From positions 1-5,137 of the forward strand of contig JAFUCW010000092.1 of the NCBI GenBank assembly GCA_017459485.1: a DNA stretch of 5,137 nucleotides, written 5' to 3'. Positions 1-4,530 of this stretch are shown one piece after another. Positions within the stretch are counted from its first letter, which is position 1. The number at the start of each line of letters is the position of its first letter. The stretch is from Eggerthellaceae bacterium. GTDB lineage: Bacteria > Actinomycetota > Coriobacteriia > Coriobacteriales > Eggerthellaceae. A model generated the notes under the pieces. That model made no database searches and was not told the origin of the DNA. It saw nothing but the letters and a program-made list of their open reading frames with translations. A program made the translations under genes and the position numbers.

Positions 1-289
1 CCACCTCTCTATAGATTATCTCGATGTCCTGGCAGCCCGCATGGAACAGCTTGACGATGTCGGCGTTGGTGAAAAGCGGCTTTAGGCAGCAAAGCGAATC
101 GAGTTCGAAGGGATCGACGATGACGTTTTCGTCTTCTGTAGCCATCTGCAGCAGGCACAACTGTGGGTAGTACGTCTTTTCGCGGAGAAATTCGGTGTCG
201 ATTGCGAGGACGGGAGACTGCGAGGCGCGATTGACGAATTCGGTAAGCTCGTCCTGGGATACGATGTACACGGTAGAGTCCTTGGGCAT
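1..289 (-). CDS. rnd: Ribonuclease D, N-terminal part (3' end lies beyond the window)
   Basis: This is the start of a DEDD-family 3'-to-5' exoribonuclease that in other bacteria trims the 3' ends of tRNA and other stable RNA precursors in the cytoplasm. It starts at the ATG complementary to 287-289, and 96 codons are visible before the window ends, with no stop. Exo motif I is seen as DTEF, with metal-binding Asp31 and Glu33, followed by a REKTYYPQLCLLQ stretch typical of RNase D. Exo motif II follows as HAGCQDIEI, with Asp88 as the expected catalytic acid. The remaining exonuclease motif and the HRDC domains would lie to the left, outside the window. The upstream sequence offers only a weak ribosome site (GGA about 9 nt before ATG). 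The gene is divergent from the lipid kinase gene. The family assignment is strong; RNase D rather than another DEDD nuclease is supported by the YYPQL segment. Confidence 0.93.
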   Translation of the reverse strand, partial: MPKDSTVYIVSQDELTEFVNRASQSPVLAIDTEFLREKTYYPQLCLLQMATEDENVIVDPFELDSLCCLKPLFTNADIVKLFHAGCQDIEIIYREV

Positions 290-335
290 GGTCTAGATTC
301 CAATATTGTTCTATGATACCAAGAGGACGGAAGCT
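290..335. promoter_or_regulatory. Short divergent spacer between rnd and the lipid kinase gene
   Basis: Only 46 bp separate the two divergent start codons, so any promoters must overlap each other or reach into the coding regions. On the plus strand TATGAT (312-317) resembles a -10 hexamer, but no convincing -35 lies 16-18 bp upstream and the resulting leader would be only about 12 nt. On the minus strand TATCAT (complement of 314-319) covers almost the same bases. A perfect 8-bp palindrome, CAATATTG, lies at 301-308. These are pattern matches only, and the transcription starts are not established. Confidence 0.3.
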
Positions 336-1259
336 ATGAAACTGCTCGTATTGAACAACATCTCTGCTGGGCCCGGAGACGGAGCCATCTATGACTTTGT
401 CCGCATGTTCTCCAAAGCGGGAGACGAGGTGCTCATTCGCTCGGCAGACGAGCAAAGCGACTTTCCGGCGCTCCTTGCCGACGCATCGCGCTTCGACGTG
501 GTTGTTGCAAGCGGCGGAGATGGCACGATAGCGCACGTGTGCTACGAGCTGCGCTACACCAACATTCCCATTCTCGTCTACCCTTCGGGCACGGCCAACC
601 TGATTGCACAAAACATCCTCCATCCGTTCGAGGCACCTTCGCTTGCTGCGCTTGCGCGCGAATGCCGTACCATGCGGTTTGACCTTGGGGAGTTCGATTT
701 CGGCGAAGATCGCGTTGGATTCATGATGATGGCAGGCTGCGGATTCGATGCCACAATGATGTCTGCCGCGAAGCCGATGAAGGACCGTTTAGGGCCGGTT
801 GCCTACTTTCGAGCCGCATTTGACAACGCTTCTCCTCAGGTTGCAGACATCTCGCTTGACGTAGATGGGCAGCACGTCGAGACCAAGGGGGTGGGCGTGG
901 TGTGCATGAACTTCTCTAAAGTTCAGTTCGATGTGAGCTTTGGATTGGCGAACCTTCCTTCGGATGGCCTGATCGACGCATGCATTCTGGCAACCCAGAA
1001 CGCTTGGAACCTGCTACCTACTGCATTGGGTGCCGCGCTCGACCGAAGCGGCAAGACGCTTGGGCAATCGGACATTCTGAAGTACTACCGAGGGCGCGAG
1101 ATACGCGTCGAGACGAACCCTCCCCTTCCCGTCGAGTACGACGGCGACGCCATTGAGAGGACGACGCCTTTCACCGTGCGTGCATTGCCGGGCGCCGCGC
1201 GGCTGATCGTTTCCCAGGAATGCATCGACGAGTTTGGCGAGGCTGGCGAGCAGCACTAG
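336..1259 (+). CDS. Diacylglycerol kinase-family lipid kinase (YegS/BmrU type)
   Basis: The product (307 aa) is a soluble or membrane-associated lipid kinase of the DAGK catalytic family, expected to transfer phosphate from ATP to a lipid hydroxyl such as diacylglycerol; the actual substrate cannot be read from sequence. Seen: the nucleotide-binding GGDGT signature at residues 60-64, a P-loop-like YPSGTANLIA segment at about 82-91, and the C-terminal EYDGDAIERTTPF segment that matches the DGE/DGD region closing the second domain. Length is normal for the family. The start at 336 is chosen because AGAGGA (322-327) lies 8 nt upstream. An in-frame TTG at 306 would add ten residues of no family character and has no ribosome site. 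The usual N-terminal NPxSG-like motif is degenerate here (NNISAGPGDG). The gene ends inside the convergent terC stop codon. Confidence 0.92.
   Translation: MKLLVLNNISAGPGDGAIYDFVRMFSKAGDEVLIRSADEQSDFPALLADASRFDVVVASGGDGTIAHVCYELRYTNIPILVYPSGTANLIAQNILHPFEAPSLAALARECRTMRFDLGEFDFGEDRVGFMMMAGCGFDATMMSAAKPMKDRLGPVAYFRAAFDNASPQVADISLDVDGQHVETKGVGVVCMNFSKVQFDVSFGLANLPSDGLIDACILATQNAWNLLPTALGAALDRSGKTLGQSDILKYYRGREIRVETNPPLPVEYDGDAIERTTPFTVRALPGAARLIVSQECIDEFGEAGEQH
1256..1259. other. Interlocked convergent stop codons (CTAG)
   Basis: The TAG ending the lipid kinase gene (1257-1259) and the TAG ending the TerC gene on the other strand (complement of 1256-1258) share the four bases CTAG. There is no intergenic space, so transcription of each gene must terminate inside the other gene or run through it. 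Confidence 0.97.
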
Positions 1260-2083
1260 GAAGCGTCCTGCCCTTCGCTTTCTTCCTGCTTCTGTTGATT
1301 CGATCGGTACTTTTCGAGGTTGCTGTTGTAGCGCATCTGAATCAACTCAAGGATGATGGCGAACACCATTGCAAAGTACACCATGAGCTTTTCGCCATGC
1401 ATCTCGAGCACTTCGATGCCCGAGTTGATACCAAGACCATCAAGCACAAGCAGCACGCCGATGGCGGCAATGAACACGACGGCAAGAATCTTCATTTCCG
1501 TATGACGACTGATGAAGTCGCCAATCTGGTCGATAAACAGCATCATCAAGATAATGGCGCTGATCACCGCGATAATCATGATGATCAGGTGATTCGCAAG
1601 CCCGACTGCTGTGATCACCGAGTCGATAGAGAAAACGATGTCCATAACCATGATGGTCCCGACCGCCTGAGTAAGGCCGATCAGGTGGATGCCTGCTTCG
1701 TCTTCATTGTCCTGAGCCTTGATTTCGGTCAGCGCGAGCGTCGATCGGAGCTCTGCGATGCCCTTGTAGATCAAATAGAGTCCGCCGGCGTAAAGAACTC
1801 TGTCCCTGATAGAGAACGCATGGAAGAAGAAGGGCAGGTCAATGGTGAAAAGGGGATCTGTCATATGGACGAGCCACGAAGCGAAGCAAAGGAACAAGAC
1901 ACGCATGAGCATTGCGCCCACAAGTCCAAGCTTGCGCCCGATATGCTGCTTGTCATCGGGTAGACGGTTGGTTGTCAATACGATGAAGACGATGTTGTCG
2001 ACGCCGAGGACGATTTCAAGGAACATCAGCGTGAGCAGGCTTATCCAAGCTTCTGCAGTAGTGAAAATGGAAAAGTCAATCAA
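1256..2083 (-). CDS. TerC-family integral membrane protein (Alx/YkoY-like, likely metal-ion exporter)
   Basis: The product (275 aa) is a polytopic membrane protein of the TerC family. Relatives include E. coli Alx and the B. subtilis YceF/YkoY proteins, linked to manganese export and to metalation of secreted enzymes. Seen: the signature EIVLGVDN at residues 23-30 and its internal counterpart DIVFSIDS at 148-155, whose membrane-buried acids are the conserved family residues. I count about seven hydrophobic spans and a charged cytoplasmic-looking tail rich in Gln, Glu and Lys. The start is TTG (complement of 2081-2083): AAGGT (complement of 2090-2094) lies 6 nt upstream, an in-frame TAA sits just before it, and the next Met is at residue 20, inside the first span. 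The gene follows an extracytoplasmic-protein gene by 9 bp, and its ribosome site overlaps that gene's stop codon, so they are probably cotranscribed. The substrate ion is inferred from the family only. Confidence 0.93.
   Translation of the reverse strand: MIDFSIFTTAEAWISLLTLMFLEIVLGVDNIVFIVLTTNRLPDDKQHIGRKLGLVGAMLMRVLFLCFASWLVHMTDPLFTIDLPFFFHAFSIRDRVLYAGGLYLIYKGIAELRSTLALTEIKAQDNEDEAGIHLIGLTQAVGTIMVMDIVFSIDSVITAVGLANHLIIMIIAVISAIILMMLFIDQIGDFISRHTEMKILAVVFIAAIGVLLVLDGLGINSGIEVLEMHGEKLMVYFAMVFAIILELIQMRYNSNLEKYRSNQQKQEESEGQDAS
1258..1283 (+). terminator. Possible hairpin terminator for the lipid kinase gene, inside terC
   Basis: AGGAAGCG (1258-1265) can pair with CGCTTTCT (1276-1283), giving eight base pairs including one G-U wobble around a 10-nt loop. 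On the plus strand it is followed by a moderately T-rich run (TCCTGCTTCTGTT). It begins in the kinase stop codon and lies in the 3' coding end of terC. The U-tract is interrupted and the loop is large, so this is a weak candidate. Confidence 0.25.
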
Positions 2084-2095
2084 TTCGTTACCTTA
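2084..2095 (-). promoter_or_regulatory. Ribosome binding site overlapping the upstream stop codon; decides the terC TTG start
   Basis: On the minus strand the sequence reads TAAGGTAACGAA followed by TTG. The TAA is the stop codon of the upstream gene and also closes the terC frame, which rules out any earlier start. AAGG is shared between that stop and a Shine-Dalgarno-like element placed 6-7 nt before the TTG. This arrangement suits translational coupling of the two genes. Confidence 0.7.
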
Positions 2096-2827
2096 CTGAA
2101 CAAGACGAGCGCCGACGTAATACGAGTTTTCGGGAAGTCCATTGACGTTGTAGACCTCGTCGAGCGGGCAGGCGGAGACGGTCCAGTGCAAGACGCGGTC
2201 GTCCATCTGCACCGTGCCATTCTGGTACGTGTTTCCCGACTGGTCGACGCCGGATTCTCCAAACGTCGAATCCGTCCAGCCCTGAGCCGCGATTCCTGCA
2301 GCAATCGCCTCTTCGATCGTGTCGGACGTGAAATGCGCGTATTTCACCTTAAGATCCACCCCGTCTGCAAGGTAGGTGGTGAAACGCCAGGTACTCGCAA
2401 GGAAATGGGCGGCATCCGAGACTTCGACGCGTCTGAGGTTGCCTTGGAACAGTTCGACGGAACGGTCGTAGGGCACATCGGACGGAATCTTCACCAAGTC
2501 GATCGAATTCGGGTCAGGCTCTTCCCCTTCGCGTGCATAGAGTGCATCGACGTCGATGGTTTGGTATCCTGCGGAGGCAAAGGCTTCCCTAATGCCATTG
2601 TTGTCCGAATCTACGTAGTTGTTGAGGACGGGAAGGTTGAGGTCCCTGCCCTCGTTGATGGCAAGTGCGATGGTTTCGGCGTAGCGTACTGGAGCGTTGA
2701 CTACGTCGTTGTAGATGCGCATACCGATAAGAGAGGCTATGAGCAAAGCTGCTAATCCAAGACCAACTATGGCAAGTTTGATGTTGCCCGGAATGTGCAT
2801 GCCACGACGAACCGCAGGTGCCGACAT
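2093..2827 (-). CDS. Membrane-anchored extracytoplasmic protein of unknown function
   Basis: I do not recognise a family. From the ATG at 2827 the product is 244 aa: a short basic N-terminus (RR at 7-8, K17), one hydrophobic span at about residues 16-38, then about 205 residues of soluble sequence, most simply read as an N-in, signal-anchored domain outside the membrane. Residues 73-78 read DSDNNG, resembling the first half of a calcium-binding loop, though the position expected to be Ile is Arg and no acidic residue closes the loop. One cysteine is present in the C-terminal part, and there is no lipobox. Start choice is uncertain: no good ribosome site precedes ATG 2827 or the next in-frame ATG at 2800. 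An in-frame ATG at 2899 lies about 7 nt after a TATACC and could be leaderless; reading to 2986 would run into the fumarase gene. The gene is 9 bp upstream of terC and divergent from fumarase. Composition supports this strand as coding. Confidence 0.82.
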   Translation of the reverse strand: MSAPAVRRGMHIPGNIKLAIVGLGLAALLIASLIGMRIYNDVVNAPVRYAETIALAINEGRDLNLPVLNNYVDSDNNGIREAFASAGYQTIDVDALYAREGEEPDPNSIDLVKIPSDVPYDRSVELFQGNLRRVEVSDAAHFLASTWRFTTYLADGVDLKVKYAHFTSDTIEEAIAAGIAAQGWTDSTFGESGVDQSGNTYQNGTVQMDDRVLHWTVSACPLDEVYNVNGLPENSYYVGARLVQ

Positions 2828-2962
2828 GTAATGGACGGAACCCACATGTGCATAGTCTTGTTCGATATGTGCTTCGTTGTCCGTGTCGCACCTCCACATA
2901 GTTCGCGGTATAGTATAGCGCAAGAAATTGTATGCCACTTTTCTCTCTCGGAGGGCATAGAG
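2828..2962. promoter_or_regulatory. Divergent control region between the fumarase and unknown-protein/terC operons
   Basis: This 135-bp spacer must carry start signals for both operons. CGGTATAGTATAGCG (2906-2920) is a near-symmetric element giving TATAGT on the plus strand (2909-2914) and TATACT on the minus strand (complement of 2912-2917). No strong -35 stands at 17 bp on either side (TCGCAC at 2886-2891 is the plus-strand candidate). Hexamers ACATGT (2844-2849) and ATATGT (2865-2870), together with ACATGT over the start codon (2824-2829), are spaced 20-21 bp. If these -10s are used, the fumarase leader would be about 40 nt and the minus-strand leader about 78 nt to ATG 2827. The minus strand also shows GGAGGT (complement of 2890-2895) with no start codon at a proper distance. 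Confidence 0.5.
2950..2955 (+). promoter_or_regulatory. Strong ribosome binding site deciding the fumarase alpha start
   Basis: GGAGGG stands 7 nt before the ATG at 2963 and fixes that start over the in-frame ATG at 2795, which would add 56 residues read through the promoter region. A pyrimidine run (TCTCTCTC) just upstream could pair weakly with AGAGA at 2959-2963 and place the site in a loop, but the stem is only five pairs. Confidence 0.85.
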
Positions 2963-3817
2963 ATGCCGCAGACGAAAGATATCCACGTAGACACGATAAC
3001 AGACGCTGTCGCTCGCATGTGCATCGAGGCTGCATGCGACCTGCCGCAGGACGTTGAAGATGCGCTGAAGCGTGCTTTGAATGACGAGGATTCCGACTTA
3101 GGCCTCTACGCGCTCAATAAAGTGTGCGAAAACGCCCGCATGGCGCGCGAAGAGGGAGTCCCCTTGTGCCAGGATACGGGAATGGTCGTCGTGTTCTGCG
3201 AGATTGGGGCCGACGTTCGCATAATAGGCGGCCTTTTGGAAGACGCGGTCAACCGAGGCGTTGCCCGCGGGTACACAGATGGCTATTTGCGCAAGTCGAC
3301 GGTTGTCGATCCCCTGTTTGACAGGTCCAACGCGTGCGACAACACCCCTGCGATCGTCCATGTGCGCTTTGTTGAAGGTGACCAGATTGCCCTGACCGTT
3401 CTTCCTAAAGGGGCTGGTTCGGAAAACATGAGCGCGTTGGGCATGCTTAAGCCCGCTCAAGGCGTAGATGGCGTAGTCAGGTTTGTGGTCGATGCGGTCG
3501 TTCGCGCGGGCGGCAATCCCTGCCCGCCGAGCGTCGTAGGCGTAGGCATAGGAGGAAACGCCGAAAAAGCGCTTGAGTTGTCCAAAGAAGCCCTCAGGCG
3601 CGAAATAGGATCATCACACCCGGATTCCCGCTATGCCGAGCTTGAGCGCCGAATCCTTCACGAACTGAACGCCACAGGTATTGGTCCGCAAGGATTCGGC
3701 GGGACGGTGACGTCGCTCGCCGTTCACATTGCGTCCTACCCTACCCATATTGCCATGCTGCCAGTGGGCGTGACCATCAACTGCCATGCAGCCCGTCATA
3801 AGAAGGTGGTCCTATGA
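2963..3817 (+). CDS. Class I fumarate hydratase, alpha subunit (iron-sulfur hydro-lyase)
   Basis: The product (284 aa) is the catalytic N-terminal half of an oxygen-sensitive [4Fe-4S] hydro-lyase that interconverts fumarate and L-malate in the cytoplasm; in one-chain enzymes such as E. coli FumA both halves are fused. Seen: three cysteines at the usual cluster positions, Cys69 in PLCQDTG, Cys187 in GGNPCPPS and Cys274 in INCHAARH. Also seen are the substrate-region blocks SNACDNTPA (122-130), KGAGSENMSAL (149-159) and GVGIGG (193-198). Length fits stand-alone alpha subunits. L(+)-tartrate dehydratase TtdA is the main alternative, since the alpha subunits are closely related; fumarase is preferred from the beta subunit's GPTTAGRMD. 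Cys125 is a fourth cysteine, where I would expect Gly (NTGDNTPA). The stop overlaps the beta start as ATGA, indicating a translationally coupled pair in equal amounts. Confidence 0.93.
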   Translation: MPQTKDIHVDTITDAVARMCIEAACDLPQDVEDALKRALNDEDSDLGLYALNKVCENARMAREEGVPLCQDTGMVVVFCEIGADVRIIGGLLEDAVNRGVARGYTDGYLRKSTVVDPLFDRSNACDNTPAIVHVRFVEGDQIALTVLPKGAGSENMSALGMLKPAQGVDGVVRFVVDAVVRAGGNPCPPSVVGVGIGGNAEKALELSKEALRREIGSSHPDSRYAELERRILHELNATGIGPQGFGGTVTSLAVHIASYPTHIAMLPVGVTINCHAARHKKVVL

Positions 3818-4377
3818 CCAGCGAATTGAGCATTGCCACTCCGCTTGACCGAGCTGTCGCACGGAGTTTGCGTTGCGGTGACATCGTGCGCATCAGCGGT
3901 GTCGTCTACACGGCGCGCGACGCAGCGCACGCACGCATGATCCAGTCGCTTCATAGCTCAGGTGAGCTGCCTTTCGACATAATAGACCAGGTAGTTTACT
4001 ACGCTGGCCCCTCTCCCGCCAAACCAGGTTCCGTCATAGGGTCGTGTGGCCCTACCACCGCCGGACGGATGGACGCGTTCACGCCCGATCTGATCGATGC
4101 GGGGCTTGCCGGGATGATCGGCAAGGGGCCGCGCAGCGTTGAAGTGATGGAATCCATGCAAAAGCACGGGGCTGTTTACTTCGCTGCAGTGGGAGGCGCA
4201 GCGGCTCTTACCTCAAAGTCGATTGTCGAAGCCGAAGTGATCGCATACGAGGACCTGGGCCCCGAAGCCATCAGGCGACTTGTTGTGAAAGACTATCCTT
4301 GCGTGGTGGCCATAGATGCGCAAGGAACGAGTATCTACGAAACCGGTCCTGCTTTGTATCGTGCACAAAGCGTATAG
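3814..4377 (+). CDS. Class I fumarate hydratase, beta subunit
   Basis: The product (187 aa) corresponds to the C-terminal domain of class I fumarases, a swivelling domain that completes the active site with the alpha subunit. Seen: the N-terminal block with GDIVRISGVVYTARDAAHAR, the conserved GPTTAGRMD followed by a short Asp-rich helix and MIGKG, and the block HGAVYFAAVGGAAAL shared by fumarase and tartrate dehydratase beta domains. GPTTAGRMD matches what I recall of FumA-type fumarases and favours fumarase over TtdB. The residue before this motif is Cys (GSCGPTT), where Ala is common in my recollection. Translation starts at the ATG inside the alpha-subunit stop, with AAGG at 3803-3806 placed 7 nt upstream. 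The last 27 bases include a 7-bp hairpin (GCTTTGT at 4351-4357 with ACAAAGC at 4365-4371) and no U-tract. Confidence 0.93.
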   Translation: MTSELSIATPLDRAVARSLRCGDIVRISGVVYTARDAAHARMIQSLHSSGELPFDIIDQVVYYAGPSPAKPGSVIGSCGPTTAGRMDAFTPDLIDAGLAGMIGKGPRSVEVMESMQKHGAVYFAAVGGAAALTSKSIVEAEVIAYEDLGPEAIRRLVVKDYPCVVAIDAQGTSIYETGPALYRAQSV

Positions 4378-4530
4378 TGCTCCTTGACGCATTCGCACAA
4401 GCCAAGGCGTGGTTGCCACGGCCTCTCCTTATATGCAGGTCGGAACTCTGAAATAAGGTGTATCGAGTCACGTCGATTATTCATTCTAGCCATAGTGACA
4501 GATGCGTCGAATTGGACCAGTTCTTGCACG
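4378..4530. other. Convergent intergenic gap, no gene seen
   Basis: This 153-bp stretch lies between the end of the fumarase operon and the stop of the CmpB-type gene. Apart from the hairpin at 4406-4423 I see no gene: no tRNA T-loop or anticodon arm on either strand, and no reading frame with a ribosome site. A plus-strand frame beginning at TTG 4384 runs into the antisense of the neighbouring membrane protein and has no coding character. Confidence 0.7.
4406..4423. terminator. Candidate hairpin terminator between convergent genes
   Basis: GG-CGTGG (4406-4412) pairs with CCACG-CC (4416-4423) around a TTG loop, with one bulged G at 4421, giving seven mostly G-C pairs. On the plus strand it starts 29 nt after the fumarase beta stop and is followed by TCTCCTTATAT. 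On the minus strand it lies about 107 nt past the CmpB-type stop and is followed by TTGGCTTGT. Both tails are only moderately U-rich. It best suits the fumarase operon and may act on both strands. Confidence 0.4.

Noticed and set aside
306..335. TTG start ten codons upstream for the lipid kinase
   Set aside because: It lacks a ribosome site and would overlap the -10-like element; ATG 336 has AGAGGA at a good distance.
9..623. 204-aa minus-strand frame across the rnd/kinase junction
   Set aside because: It crosses two well-supported genes in the wrong frame, and its Arg/His-rich composition is typical of shadow frames.
1220..1963. Long plus-strand frame rich in His and Asp that looks like a metal-binding protein next to terC
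   Set aside because: It is the antisense shadow of terC: Ile, Met and Val codons of the membrane spans read as Asp and His codons on the other strand. It has no ribosome site and no domain.
2186..2755. 189-aa plus-strand frame opposite the unknown protein
   Set aside because: The minus-strand frame has a clean membrane anchor, balanced soluble composition and an operon position; the plus-strand frame has none of these and no ribosome site.
2795..2962. N-terminal extension of fumarase alpha from ATG 2795
   Set aside because: The extra 56 residues read through the divergent promoter region, and a strong ribosome site sits just before ATG 2963, where family similarity starts.
4351..4371. Seven-base-pair hairpin at the 3' end of fumarase beta as a terminator
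   Set aside because: It lies wholly before the stop codon, is A/T-rich at the stem end and has no U-tract; the hairpin at 4406-4423 is better placed.
4378..4530. tRNA or small RNA gene in the convergent gap
   Set aside because: No TTCRA-type T-loop with paired arms, acceptor stem or anticodon arm could be built on either strand, and no promoter-hairpin-U-tract arrangement was found.
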